A DNA stretch of 64,000 bases from assembly GCA_050010035.1 (NCBI GenBank), contig JBEKLU010000015.1:1-64000 (forward strand), given 5' to 3'. Shown here one piece after another: positions 26,211-34,880 of the stretch. Numbering within the stretch: the first letter of the stretch is position 1; each line of letters opens with the position of its first letter. Below the pieces are notes generated by a model that was not told the origin of the DNA, did not search any database, and saw only the letters and a list, made by a program, of their open reading frames with translations. The DNA comes from Roseiarcus sp050010035 (GTDB lineage: Bacteria > Pseudomonadota > Alphaproteobacteria > Rhizobiales > Beijerinckiaceae). A program made the translations under genes and the position numbers.

Positions 26211-27497
26211 TCACGCCGTCGCCCGCGCCGCCGCCGCGACTGGCGCGGGGCGCTTTTCGATCAGCCAGACGAGCGAGGCGGCGACGAGGCACAGCGCGCC
26301 GGCGGCGTAGAACGCGGGCAGATAGGTCTGCAACACGCTGCGGGTATAGCCCGCGCCGTAGGCGGCGAACGAGGCGCCGATCATGTGCGCGGCGAAAATC
26401 CAGCCGAACGCGACGCCGGCGCGCTCGCGGCCGAAAACCTGCGCGGTCAGGCGAACGGTCGGCGGCACCGTGGCGACCCAGTCGAGGCCGTAGAACGCGG
26501 CGAACAGCGACAGGCCGTAGATCGTGAAGGACGAGCCGGGGAGATAGAGCAGCGACAGGCCGCGCAGCCCGTAATAGCAGAACAGCAGGGCGCGATTGTC
26601 GTAGCGGTCCGACAGCCATCCCGAGCCGATCGTGCCGACGAAATCGAACATGCCCATCATCGCCAGCGTCGAGGCCGCCGCGACCGCGCCGACGTCGTAA
26701 TCCGAGCACAGCGCGATGAAGTGCGTCTGGATGAGCCCATTGGTGCTCACGCCGCAGACGAAGAACGTCGCGGCGAGAATCCAGAACGCGCCGCTGCCCG
26801 AGATTTCGCCGAGCACGGCGAGCGCGCCGCCGACGGCGAGGGCGGGGGTCGGCGCGATTCTGCCGCTTTCGCCATAAGGGGCAAGGCCGAGGTCCGACGG
26901 CCGGTCGACCATGAACAGCAAGACCGCGGCGCCCGCGACCGCCAGGCCGATCAGCGTCGGCGCCAGGGCGAAGCGCCAGCCGTAGCGCTGCTCGAGCCAG
27001 GCCGCGAGCGGCAGGAAGATCAGTTGCCCCGTCGCCGAGCTCGCGGTGAGGATGCCGAGCACGAGGCCGCGGCGCTCGGAAAACCAACGCGTCGCCACGA
27101 TTGCGCTCGTCACCAGCGCGGTGAGGCCGGTGCCCAAGCCGACCACGATCCCCCATAGCAGCACGAGATGCCAGACCTGAGTCATCTTCAGCGCCAGCAG
27201 GAGCCCCGCCGCAATGAGCAACACCGCGCTCAGAATCACGCGACGCAAGCCGTAGCGATCGATCAACGACGCGGCGAAGGGCGCCATCAGGCCGTAGAGC
27301 AGGATGCGCAACGCCAGCGCGCCGGAAATCTGCTCGGTGCTCCAGCCGAAGTCGCGGGCGAGCGGCAGAATCAGCGCGCCGGGCAGGCCCATCGCGCCAG
27401 CGGTCACGAGGCTGGTCAGGAAGGTGACCGCGACCACCGCCCAGCCGTAATGAAGCCCGAGACGCGAGAAACGCCGCGCCAAAGCCTGGGCCAGCAT
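26211..27497 (-). CDS. MFS transporter (monocarboxylate-type)
   Basis: The 428-residue protein has twelve predicted membrane helices and the MFS loop motif between helices 2 and 3 (SLIDRYGLRRVIL), with a second copy between helices 8 and 9 (GWLSDRYDNRALL). The general form, a GWAVVAVTFL start and RWFSERRGLVLGI, resembles the oxalate/monocarboxylate antiporter group. No enzyme gene beside it tells the substrate. It stands alone between metY and pgeF on the minus strand. Confidence 0.85.
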   Translation of the reverse strand: MLAQALARRFSRLGLHYGWAVVAVTFLTSLVTAGAMGLPGALILPLARDFGWSTEQISGALALRILLYGLMAPFAASLIDRYGLRRVILSAVLLIAAGLLLALKMTQVWHLVLLWGIVVGLGTGLTALVTSAIVATRWFSERRGLVLGILTASSATGQLIFLPLAAWLEQRYGWRFALAPTLIGLAVAGAAVLLFMVDRPSDLGLAPYGESGRIAPTPALAVGGALAVLGEISGSGAFWILAATFFVCGVSTNGLIQTHFIALCSDYDVGAVAAASTLAMMGMFDFVGTIGSGWLSDRYDNRALLFCYYGLRGLSLLYLPGSSFTIYGLSLFAAFYGLDWVATVPPTVRLTAQVFGRERAGVAFGWIFAAHMIGASFAAYGAGYTRSVLQTYLPAFYAAGALCLVAASLVWLIEKRPAPVAAAARATA

Positions 27498-27615
27498 GCA
27501 CAGTCCTTTCCCTGCGAGCCGCGCCGCCGCGCCCCCGGCAAATGATCGCCCGCGGCGCCGATGTCAACCGGCGATCGGCGCGTTTGCGCTGTCGGGGCGG
27601 CGCGAGCAGCCGGCC

Positions 27616-28392
27616 TCAAGCGAGCGCGATCGCGGCGACCAACCGGCCGTAGTCGGGCTCGTTGCGGTGGGTGGCGCGGCGATAGCTGAAAAACCGATCC
27701 TCGTCGGCGTACGTGTCGAGGCCGAGGTCCTGGAATCGGCCGACGCCGGCGCGCCGCGCGCGCTCGACGATATAAGCGTTGAGGTCGAACATCGCGCGCG
27801 TCGGATCGACGCTTGGCGCGAAGAAACGCTTGGAATCGGCGTCGGCCGCGGCGAAGGCGGCGACGAATTCGGGGCCGACCTCATACGAGCCCTGCGCGAT
27901 GCACGGGCCGAGCGCCGCGCCGATGCGCTCGGGTCTCGCGCCGAGCCGCGCCATCGCCGCGACCGTCGCCTCGATCACGCCGGCGAGCGCGCCCTTCCAG
28001 CCGGCGTGCGCCGCCGCGACGACGCGCGCGTCCTGGTCGGCGAACAGGATCATGCCGCAATCCGCGCCGGTGACGCCGAGGCCGAGGCCCGGCGTCGCGG
28101 TGACGAGCGCGTCGCAGCGCGGCCGCGCCTGCGGCGCGAAGGCAGAAGAAATCGTCGCGACGTCGGGCGAATGGACCTGATAGGGAATGGCCAGCCGATC
28201 GGCGGCGAGGCCGAGCGCCGCCGCCATGCGGGCGCGATTGTCGCGCACGGCCTCGGGCTGGTCGCGCGAGCCGACGCCGCCGTTGAGGGAATCGTAGAGG
28301 CCGGTCGAAACGCCGCCCCGGCGGGTGAAGAAGGCGTGCGCGAGGCCGGGAAGCGCGAGCGCCTCGGCGCGCAGGAATTCGGCCGCGCTCAC
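27616..28392 (-). CDS. pgeF: PgeF: peptidoglycan editing factor, polyphenol-oxidase-type (laccase-domain) protein
   Basis: The 258-residue DUF152/laccase-domain protein corresponds to YfiH/PgeF, which keeps wrong amino acids out of the peptidoglycan stem peptide. It starts with GLAHAFFTRRGGVSTG and carries the metal-site residues in QVHS, GADCGMILF and AAHAGWKGAL, all intact. It is the third gene of lgt-midA-pgeF, overlapping the methyltransferase gene by four bases, the usual alphaproteobacterial order. Confidence 0.9.
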   Translation of the reverse strand: MSAAEFLRAEALALPGLAHAFFTRRGGVSTGLYDSLNGGVGSRDQPEAVRDNRARMAAALGLAADRLAIPYQVHSPDVATISSAFAPQARPRCDALVTATPGLGLGVTGADCGMILFADQDARVVAAAHAGWKGALAGVIEATVAAMARLGARPERIGAALGPCIAQGSYEVGPEFVAAFAAADADSKRFFAPSVDPTRAMFDLNAYIVERARRAGVGRFQDLGLDTYADEDRFFSYRRATHRNEPDYGRLVAAIALA

Positions 28393-29480
28393 GTTGGCCT
28401 TGTCGGATAGGGCTGGAAGCCCGGCGGCGGCGCAACGGAGCGGTTGGCCACCACCATCGCCTTGAACAGCGCGCCCATTTCGCCTTCGCCCTTGCCGACG
28501 AGGCGTCGGCGCGCCTGTTCGAATTCGTCGGCGCGCTCGGGCGCGCGTTCGGCGAGCGTCCGCGCGCGCACGTCGATGCCGAGCAAGCGCAGAAAGTCGC
28601 CCTGGTCGATCGGGCCGTAGACGGCGGCGCCGGTCGCGCGCGCGCTGCGCGCCATCGCCGCGAAATCCACGTGCGCGGTGATGTCCGACTCGCCGGGATC
28701 GGCGAGCGGGTCGACCATGCGATGGGCGTGCAGCGCCTGCAAGGTGTCGCCGAACCCCGTCGCGCCGTGGCCGTAGTCGACGAACAGCGCCGCGCCGCCC
28801 TGTTTGACCAGCCGCGCGCCGAGTTCGAACATGAATCGATGGCCGACGGCGTTGACCTCGAGCATCGCCCCCTCGTCCGCCTCGACGTCGAGGTAGGGCT
28901 CCGGCTCGCTCGACAGGCCGAACGCCAATTGCCCGGCCTCGCCGAGGCGCACCGTTCTTTCACGCCACCGTCCGGCGCGGCGCACGAATTGGCGCACCGG
29001 CAAGGCGTCGAGGAACTCGTTGGCGAGAATGATCGCGGGGCCTTCCGGCGCCTCGCCCAACGTCGCGCACCAGGCGATCGGCGCGCCGGCGGTCAGCAGC
29101 GCCTCGTATTGAATGTTGGCGAGCGTCGGGCTGGTCTCGATCAGCGTGACTTCGAGAGCGGCGCGAAAGTCCGGCACGATGCGCGCGGCGCGCAGCGCGT
29201 CGCTCATCAGCGTGCCGCGCCCCGGACCGAGCTCGATCAGGCGAATCGGCTTCGGGCGGCCCATCGACGTCCACACCTCGGCGGCCCACAGCCCGAGCAA
29301 TTCGCCGTACATCTGCGAAATTTCCGGCGCGGTGGTGAAGTCGCCCTGCGCGCCGAACGGATCGCGGTTCATGTAGTAGCCAAGGTCGGGATGGGCGAGC
29401 GCGAGCTCCATGAAGCGCTCGACGGTGATCGGTCCGTCGCTGACGATCATCGCTCTGATCTCGTCCCCCAGCGCGCTCAT
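28389..29480 (-). CDS. MidA/NDUFAF7-type SAM-dependent methyltransferase
   Basis: The 363-residue protein matches the bacterial homologues of NDUFAF7, the arginine methyltransferase for complex I assembly. Signatures are PITVERFMELALAHPDLGYY, FTTAPEISQMYGELLGLW, ELGPGRGTLMSD (SAM motif), ILANEFLDALPV and LFVDYGHG. The bacterial target is not firmly known. It overlaps lgt upstream and pgeF downstream by four bases each, so the three are one transcript. Confidence 0.9.
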   Translation of the reverse strand: MSALGDEIRAMIVSDGPITVERFMELALAHPDLGYYMNRDPFGAQGDFTTAPEISQMYGELLGLWAAEVWTSMGRPKPIRLIELGPGRGTLMSDALRAARIVPDFRAALEVTLIETSPTLANIQYEALLTAGAPIAWCATLGEAPEGPAIILANEFLDALPVRQFVRRAGRWRERTVRLGEAGQLAFGLSSEPEPYLDVEADEGAMLEVNAVGHRFMFELGARLVKQGGAALFVDYGHGATGFGDTLQALHAHRMVDPLADPGESDITAHVDFAAMARSARATGAAVYGPIDQGDFLRLLGIDVRARTLAERAPERADEFEQARRRLVGKGEGEMGALFKAMVVANRSVAPPPGFQPYPTRPT

Positions 29481-30301
29481 GTCTTCCCCCTCGCGGCCGC
29501 CCCCATGCTCCAGGCGATCAAGCCGAGGCCGGCGACGATGAGCGGCGCCGACAGCGCCATCCCCATGGTCAGGCCGTGGCCGAGATCCTCGAGGCGCGGG
29601 TCGGGGTCGCGAAAGAATTCGCTGAAGATGCGCGCGACGCCGTAAAGCGCGCCGAAAGCGCCCGCGATCAGGCCCGGCCGCCGCAGCGCGCCCGCGCGCG
29701 CCGCGAGCGACAGGATGACGAAGATCGCCAGCCCTTCGAGCAGGGCTTCATAGATCTGGCTGGGATGGCGCGGCAGTCCGTCGGAGCCGGGAAAGATGAT
29801 CGCCCAGGGCACGTCGGTCGGCCGGCCCCACAGCTCGGGCTTGATGAAATTGGCCAGCCGGCCGAGGAAGATGCCGATCGGCGCGGCGAGCGAGGCGAGA
29901 TCGAACACGCTGAGAAGCGGCGTCTTGTAACGGCGCGCGAACAAAGCGCCGCCTAGAGCGGCTCCGATCAATCCGCCGTGGAAAGCCATACCGCCTTCCC
30001 AGACTTTCAGGATTTCGAGCGGATGCGAAAAGTAATAGCTGGGATCGTAGAAGAGGACATTGCCGAGTCGCCCGCCGACGATGACCCCGATCGCGCAATA
30101 GACGAGCAGGTCGTCGATGCTGTCGGGGGTGGGCCGCGCCGCGCCGCGCCACAGCCGGTCGTCGGCGACGACCCGCCGGATCAGCGCCCAGCCCGCGATC
30201 AGCCCGGCGATATAGGCGAGCGCGTACCAGCGAATCGCCAACAGGCCCCACTGAAACAAAATGGGATTGATCGCGGGAAAAGGCAGGACGAGCGTGGACA
30301 T
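29477..30301 (-). CDS. lgt: Prolipoprotein diacylglyceryl transferase
   Basis: Lgt moves diacylglycerol from phosphatidylglycerol to the lipobox Cys of prolipoproteins in the inner membrane. The 274-residue protein has seven hydrophobic helices, an N-terminal INPILFQWG...RWYALAYIAG segment, AFHGGLIGA, and the signature GRLANFIKPELWGRPTD. The ATG at 30301 is chosen since upstream residues are basic and non-conserved. It is the first gene of the lgt-midA-pgeF operon and would process the window's own lipoproteins (584 and 54371). Confidence 0.94.
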   Translation of the reverse strand: MSTLVLPFPAINPILFQWGLLAIRWYALAYIAGLIAGWALIRRVVADDRLWRGAARPTPDSIDDLLVYCAIGVIVGGRLGNVLFYDPSYYFSHPLEILKVWEGGMAFHGGLIGAALGGALFARRYKTPLLSVFDLASLAAPIGIFLGRLANFIKPELWGRPTDVPWAIIFPGSDGLPRHPSQIYEALLEGLAIFVILSLAARAGALRRPGLIAGAFGALYGVARIFSEFFRDPDPRLEDLGHGLTMGMALSAPLIVAGLGLIAWSMGAAARGKT

Positions 30302-30406
30302 ATGCCCGCTGGTGATGCGACGCGGCCGCTTTCGCGTCAAGAGCGTAGCGCGCTGCACGCACGCAAATCGTTGAGGAAACGGGCCGTGCGCGGCCGTATC
30401 GCGGCG

Positions 30407-31195
30407 CTATGGCGCCCATTGCGCGCCGGCCGAAGCGGGCGCCGGCGCGAGCTTGTAGCGCGCGAGGCGCTCGTAGAGCGGGCGCGCGGCTTCGGCGATC
30501 GATTTTAGCGAATCGGGCAGTTCGTCGAAGCCGACTTCGCGGCGCGGCGGCGCGAAACCGGTCGATTTTTCGACCGCGTCGTACCAGGCGGGCGCCCAGA
30601 CGCCATCGCTAGCGCGCCGGCCCGCCGGCCAGGACAGCATCGCTTGGTCGAACGAAATCCGTAAGGCGGCGCAGAGCGCGCCGAGTATGCCGCGCGGGTC
30701 GGCGAGCACGTCCTGGCCCTCGACGACCGGCGGCGCGCTCCCTAAACGCTGCGCGGCGCGCTCGAACAGCTCGACCTGCGCGGTCAGACCGATCTCCTGC
30801 AGCGTGAAATCGTCGCGCTTCTGCGCATAAGAGGCGAGCACGGCCTCGGGCGCGCGGATGAGGAAGGCGTTGACGCATCGATCGATCCAGTCGCGGCCGA
30901 AACCGGGGAGCATGTGATGCGTCATGTGCTTCTGATACCAGATCGCCTTGCTCTCGGGGACGGACCCGGTCAGCGCAGCCGCGACCGCGCGCCAGTCGGT
31001 CGGCTGCGAGGCGATCACCTCTTCGCGCATGGGGTGGTCGAGCCCGGTCGCGGCGAGATAGGCGGCGTAGAAGGGCTCGTCGCTCACCGCGCAATCCAGG
31101 CGATTGCCGAACGCGCGCATCATCGCGGTCGATATGTTTCGCGGGCCGGACCACATGGCGATGCGGACCGGGGGGATTGAAGCGTCGGCGTCCAC
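30407..31195 (-). CDS. Sulfotransferase-family protein
   Basis: The 262-residue protein has a P-loop-like PAPS-binding start (IAMWSGPRNISTAMM), then WYQKHMTHHMLP and FLIRAPEAVLASYAQK, the usual 3'-phosphate-binding Arg/Ser region. It looks like the small cytosolic sulfotransferase-like family often found beside branched-chain or D-amino-acid aminotransferases, as here. The GTG at 31195 follows the aminotransferase stop almost immediately, so the two are translationally linked. The acceptor is unknown. Confidence 0.75.
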   Translation of the reverse strand: MDADASIPPVRIAMWSGPRNISTAMMRAFGNRLDCAVSDEPFYAAYLAATGLDHPMREEVIASQPTDWRAVAAALTGSVPESKAIWYQKHMTHHMLPGFGRDWIDRCVNAFLIRAPEAVLASYAQKRDDFTLQEIGLTAQVELFERAAQRLGSAPPVVEGQDVLADPRGILGALCAALRISFDQAMLSWPAGRRASDGVWAPAWYDAVEKSTGFAPPRREVGFDELPDSLKSIAEAARPLYERLARYKLAPAPASAGAQWAP

Positions 31196-31196
31196 C

Positions 31197-32156
31197 TTAT
31201 AGCGGCCTCCCTCGCGCCTCCTCGGCCTCGAGCGCCTTGTAAAGCGCGCGCAGCCGCTTGGTCATCGGGCCGGAGGCGTCGGCGCCGTCGCGCGCGTATT
31301 CGCCGATCGGCCTGCCGTCGACCCTGACGACCGGCGTCAGGCCGGCGAAGGTGCCGGTGCAGAAGGCTTCGTCGGCGCCGTAGACGTCGAACAGCGAAAA
31401 ATCCTTCTCGAAGGCGGGAACGCCCGCTCGCCGCGCGGCGCGCAGCACCGCGTCCCGCGTGACGCCGGCCAGGCAATGGCCGCCCGCCGAGGTCCACAAC
31501 TCGCCTTTGCGCACGATGAAGAAGTGCGTCGAATTGCAGGTCGCCACGAAGCCGCGGTCGTCGAGCATCAACGCTTCGTCGGCGCCCGCCTCCATCGCCT
31601 GGATGCAGGCGAGGATGCAATTGAGCTTGGAGTGCGAATTGAGCTTCTGGTCCTGCTCGGCCGGGCCGGTGCGCCGGATATGCACGGTGAACAGGCGGAG
31701 GCCGCGCGCCAGCATCTCCGGCTTGGGGAGCTTCCATTCAGGAATGACGACGATCGTCGCGCCGCCGATCGTCAGGCGCGGGTCCTGATAGGGTGAGCGC
31801 TTGACGCCGCGCGTCACCATCAGGCGGATATGCACGCCCTCGCGCATGCCGTTGGCTTCGATGACGTCGAAGAGCCGGCGCGCCAATTCGTCGCGGGTGA
31901 GGCCGATGTCGATGCGCAGCATCTTCGCGCCGTCCCACAGGCGGTCGAAATGCTTGTCGAGAAAGGCGATGCGGCCGTCGACGAGGCGCAGGCCCTCCCA
32001 AACGCCGTCGCCGAGCACGAAGCCGGAATCGAACACGGAGACCTTCGCCTCGGCGCGCGGCGTCAGGACGCCGTTGACGCTGACGAGCACGGTTTCGTTG
32101 CGCGGATCGCCGACGTAGTCTTGCGAGCCGGCGGAGGGCGGGGAATTGTCTGGCAT
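31197..32156 (-). CDS. Class IV PLP aminotransferase (D-amino-acid or branched-chain type)
   Basis: The 319-residue fold-type IV aminotransferase has SVFDSGFVLGDGVWEGLR, the PLP Lys in SHSKLNCILA, EALMLDDRGFVATCNSTH and a CTGTFAGLTPV phosphate-binding loop. The relatives are D-alanine, branched-chain and aminodeoxychorismate-type enzymes; the exact substrate cannot be read by eye. The ATG at 32156 is preferred because upstream residues are basic and non-conserved. It is followed immediately by the sulfotransferase-like gene. Confidence 0.85.
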   Translation of the reverse strand: MPDNSPPSAGSQDYVGDPRNETVLVSVNGVLTPRAEAKVSVFDSGFVLGDGVWEGLRLVDGRIAFLDKHFDRLWDGAKMLRIDIGLTRDELARRLFDVIEANGMREGVHIRLMVTRGVKRSPYQDPRLTIGGATIVVIPEWKLPKPEMLARGLRLFTVHIRRTGPAEQDQKLNSHSKLNCILACIQAMEAGADEALMLDDRGFVATCNSTHFFIVRKGELWTSAGGHCLAGVTRDAVLRAARRAGVPAFEKDFSLFDVYGADEAFCTGTFAGLTPVVRVDGRPIGEYARDGADASGPMTKRLRALYKALEAEEARGRPL

Positions 32157-32271
32157 CGAGTCGCGGACCTCTTGAGCGGCGTCGAGCCTAGACGGCGGCG
32201 CGGGCGCCAAGCAAGTCTGGCGTAAGCGCATACGCCGGTTCGAAGTTCGCGACGCGGCATGGGCCGCACCA

Positions 32272-32736
32272 TCAAAACTCCAACGGCGCGTTGTCGACGA
32301 CTTCCTTCATGACGAAGAACGTCCGGGTCTGGCGGACACCGGGCAGGGCGATCAAGCGTTCGCCGTGGATGCGATTGAAGTCCGCCATGTCCTTGACCCT
32401 GATCTTCAGGAAATAGTCGAAGTCGCCGGCCACCAGATGGCAGTCGAGGACGAAGCCGAGCTTGGCGACGGCTTTCTCGAAGGCGGCGAAACTCTCCGGC
32501 GTCGAGCGGTCGAGAACGACGCCGACCATCGCGAGCGCGCCTCGGCCGACCTTGTGCGGCGCGATCATCGCCGTGACCCGCTTGATGTAGCCTTCCTCGA
32601 AAAGCCGTTGCGTGCGGCGATGGCATGTGGCGGGGCTGACGCTGACCAACTGCGCGAGCTCCGCATTGGCGAGCCGCCCGTCGTTCTGCAGCAGCCGGAG
32701 CATCTTCAAGTCGATGCGGTCCAATTCCCGGCGCAT
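32272..32736 (-). CDS. acdR: Lrp/AsnC-family regulator, probable AcdR
   Basis: The 154-residue protein has the Lrp layout: N-terminal HTH (LDRIDLKMLRLLQNDGRLANAEL then SPATCHRRTQRLFEEGYI) and a C-terminal RAM domain (FVLDCHLVAGDFDYFLKIRVKD). It is divergent from the ACC deaminase gene across 160 bp, the arrangement of acdR-acdS in many rhizobia and pseudomonads, where AcdR activates acdS in response to ACC. The ATG at 32736 begins the usual LDRID motif; an upstream ATG adds unrelated residues. Confidence 0.85.
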   Translation of the reverse strand: MRRELDRIDLKMLRLLQNDGRLANAELAQLVSVSPATCHRRTQRLFEEGYIKRVTAMIAPHKVGRGALAMVGVVLDRSTPESFAAFEKAVAKLGFVLDCHLVAGDFDYFLKIRVKDMADFNRIHGERLIALPGVRQTRTFFVMKEVVDNAPLEF

Positions 32737-32783
32737 GGAAGAATCCCTCACAAAAGAGCGAGAAACCGAAAAATAGCTAAAAC

Positions 32784-32797
32784 ATTGTGACGACAAT
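32784..32797. promoter_or_regulatory. Candidate AcdR operator
   Basis: ATTGT and ACAAT form a perfect inverted repeat around GACG between acdR and acdS. An Lrp-family dimer could bind it. The assignment rests on symmetry and position only. Confidence 0.35.
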
Positions 32798-32896
32798 CGT
32801 CAATTCATGGCATTCTGTCGCGCAATTTCGAGAGCACCTTTCAAACGCCGGGTGATACCTTCGCCGTATCGAAGCCGCACTCGGAAAGGCAGCCGC

Positions 32897-33910
32897 ATGC
32901 TGGAGAAATTCGCGCGTTATCCCCTCACTTTCGGGCCGACTCCCATCGAGAAACTGGCGCGTCTGAGCGCGCATCTCGGCGGCAAGGTCGAACTCTGGGC
33001 GAAGCGGGAGGACTGCAATTCGGGGTTGGCGTTCGGCGGCAACAAGCTGCGCAAACTCGAATATATCGTTCCCGACGCGATCGCCGCCGGCGCCGACACC
33101 TTGGTGTCGATCGGCGGCGTTCAATCCAACCACACGCGCCAGGTGGCGGCGGTCGCGGCGAAGATCGGCATGAAGTGCCGCCTGGTGCAGGAGAGCTGGG
33201 TCCCGCATGAGGACGCGGTCTACGACCGCGTCGGCAACATTCTCTTGAGCCGGATCATGGGCGCGGACGTCGAGTTGGTCGACGAGGGCTTCGACATCGG
33301 CATCCGGCAGAGCTGGGAGCGGGCGATCGCCGATGTGAAGGCCAAGGGCGGCGAGCCCTATGCGATTCCGGCCGGCGCCTCGGTGCACAAGTACGGCGGG
33401 CTCGGTTACGTCGGCTTCGCCGAGGAGGTGCGCGCGCAGGAGAAAGCGCTCGGTTTCGCCTTCGACCATATCGTCGTTTGCACCGTCACCGGCTCGACCC
33501 ACGCCGGCATGCTGGTCGGCTTCGCCAAGGACGGCCGCGCGCGCAAGGTGATTGGCGTCGACGCCTCGGGGACCCCGGCGCAGACCAGGGCGCAGGTGCT
33601 CGACATCGCCCGCAACACCGCCGAGCTGGTCGAACTCGGCCGGGACATCGAAGCGGACGACGTCGTGCTTCTCGAGGACTACGCCTATCCGCTTTACGGC
33701 GTCCCGTCGCAGGAAACGAAGGACGCGATCCGCCTTTGCGCGCGCCTCGAGGGCATGATCACCGATCCCGTCTACGAGGGCAAATCCATGCAGGGCATGA
33801 TTGATCTCGTGAACAAGGGCTTTTTCCCTAAGAGCTCGAAGGTGCTCTTCGCTCACCTCGGCGGCGCGCCGGCGATCAACGGCTACGCCTACGCTTTCCG
33901 CAACGGTTGA
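32897..33910 (+). CDS. acdS: 1-aminocyclopropane-1-carboxylate (ACC) deaminase
   Basis: This PLP enzyme cleaves the plant ethylene precursor ACC into 2-oxobutyrate and ammonia. The 337-residue protein has the PLP Lys50 in AFGGNKLRKLEY. It also has the two residues that separate true ACC deaminases from D-cysteine desulfhydrase relatives: Glu294 in VYEGKSMQ and Leu321 in FAHLGGAPA, each one position from the Pseudomonas reference numbering. The ATG at 32897 is chosen because the typical MLEKFARYPL start follows. With the divergent AcdR-type regulator it suggests a plant-associated or ACC-scavenging lifestyle. Confidence 0.95.
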   Translation: MLEKFARYPLTFGPTPIEKLARLSAHLGGKVELWAKREDCNSGLAFGGNKLRKLEYIVPDAIAAGADTLVSIGGVQSNHTRQVAAVAAKIGMKCRLVQESWVPHEDAVYDRVGNILLSRIMGADVELVDEGFDIGIRQSWERAIADVKAKGGEPYAIPAGASVHKYGGLGYVGFAEEVRAQEKALGFAFDHIVVCTVTGSTHAGMLVGFAKDGRARKVIGVDASGTPAQTRAQVLDIARNTAELVELGRDIEADDVVLLEDYAYPLYGVPSQETKDAIRLCARLEGMITDPVYEGKSMQGMIDLVNKGFFPKSSKVLFAHLGGAPAINGYAYAFRNG

Positions 33911-33911
33911 G

Positions 33912-33930
33912 CGCGCGCCGACGGCGCGCG
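33912..33930 (+). terminator. GC hairpin after acdS
   Basis: CGCGCGCC and GGCGCGCG pair perfectly around a 3-base loop two bases after the acdS stop. There is no T-run, so Rho-independent action is uncertain. Confidence 0.35.
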
Positions 33931-33952
33931 GCGTCCGACGTCGGGGCTCACC

Positions 33953-34015
33953 TCTCGATCTCCCGCCCGATCTCCACGACGTTGTCGCGGAGGCAGTCGC
34001 TGACGCGCGCGGCAG
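33953..34015 (-). pseudogene. Relic of a kup 3' end (duplicate of the kup C-terminus)
   Basis: Bases 33953-33988 match 34886-34921, the end of the intact kup gene, with one mismatch in 36. Similarity goes on to about 34015 with a 9-base deletion. On the minus strand it still reads SDCLRDNVVEIGREIER and then a stop, close to the Kup C-terminus, so it is the tail of a second kup copy and not a chance match. Nothing upstream of it resembles kup. The intact and relic copies bracket the Phd/PIN toxin-antitoxin genes as a direct repeat. Confidence 0.8.
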
Positions 34016-34140
34016 CGCCATTCGGCTGACACGGGCGGGTGGGCGAGAATCCACGCCCGCGCCGATCTCTTGTTGCGCCGTCTCTCCCAATGTTGTACAC
34101 TTTTTACAAAATCTTGCACAAAACCAAGATCGGGCGGCCG

Positions 34141-34401
34141 ATGAAAACCTACCCCCTGAACGAGGCCCGCGCTGAATTCTCCAAGCTGGTCGAGCGCGCG
34201 CTCGCGGGCGAGCCGCAACGGGTGACCCGCTACGGCAAGAAGGCGGTCGTCATTGTCTCCGAGGACGAATGGCGCGCGCGCGGCCGCTCGGCTGCGACGC
34301 TCGGCGCCCTTCTCGCCCGGCACGCGCGCGCAGGCCTACTCAGCGAACCTTTCGCCGACCGCCCGTGGAAGGAGCGCCGGCTGGGCCGGGACATCGTATG
34401 A
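34141..34401 (+). CDS. Phd/YefM-type antitoxin
   Basis: The 86-residue protein begins with MKTYPLNEARAEFSKLVERAL, the N-terminal DNA-binding fold of Phd/YefM antitoxins, and continues with TRYGKKAVVIVSEDEW. The C-terminal part should wrap the toxin. The ATG at 34141 is chosen because the residues upstream are not antitoxin-like. It overlaps the PIN toxin gene by four bases (ATGA). The AT-rich stretch 34091-34125 upstream, with TTGTACA and TTGCACAA, is the likely autoregulated promoter. Confidence 0.88.
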   Translation: MKTYPLNEARAEFSKLVERALAGEPQRVTRYGKKAVVIVSEDEWRARGRSAATLGALLARHARAGLLSEPFADRPWKERRLGRDIV

Positions 34402-34841
34402 CGAACTATCTCCTCGACACCAACGTCGTTTCGATGCTCGATCCTCGCCGGCAGGCGCACGCGCCGGCGCTGATCGATTGGCTCGATCGCAACGGCGCGA
34501 GCCTCTTTCTCTCCGTCATGACCATCGTGGAATTCGACGCCGGAATTCTCAAACTCAGGCGCGAAGGCAAGTCCGAGCGAGCGGATCAACTGGCCTCGCT
34601 CGTCTCGACTATCGTGACCGAATTCGGCGATCGAGTCTTGGCGATCGACCTCGACACCGCGCGCCTCGTCGCCCGTCTCGCCGAGTCTGTTCATCGTCAG
34701 CCGATCGGCTTGCCGGATCTTTTCATCGCCGCGACCGCCGTTCGTCACGGACTTGTGCTGCTGACGCGCAACTTGGGCGAAATCGGTCGGCTCGGCTTAG
34801 CGGCCCTTGATCCGTTCGGCGATTTACCGCCCGATAATTGA
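34398..34841 (+). CDS. PIN-domain (VapC-like) toxin
   Basis: The 147-residue PIN ribonuclease has the acidic active-site residues Asp7 (YLLDTNVVS), Glu45 (TIVEFDAG) and an Asp in IGLPDLFIAATA, plus LLTRN near the end. It would cleave RNA when free of its antitoxin, encoded just upstream with an ATGA overlap. The pair forms a complete type II module. It lies between a kup relic and the intact kup 3' end. Confidence 0.9.
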   Translation: MTNYLLDTNVVSMLDPRRQAHAPALIDWLDRNGASLFLSVMTIVEFDAGILKLRREGKSERADQLASLVSTIVTEFGDRVLAIDLDTARLVARLAESVHRQPIGLPDLFIAATAVRHGLVLLTRNLGEIGRLGLAALDPFGDLPPDN

Positions 34842-34880
34842 GCCGCTGCGGCGGCCCGCGCGCCAGATCGGCTCCGGTTG

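Noticed and set aside
21405..27158. A 1917-codon open frame on the plus strand
   Set aside because: It is antisense to the FadD-like, flavin reductase, metA, metY and MFS genes. Its translation is Arg/Ala/Gly/Asp-rich with no domain; it is a GC-composition artefact.
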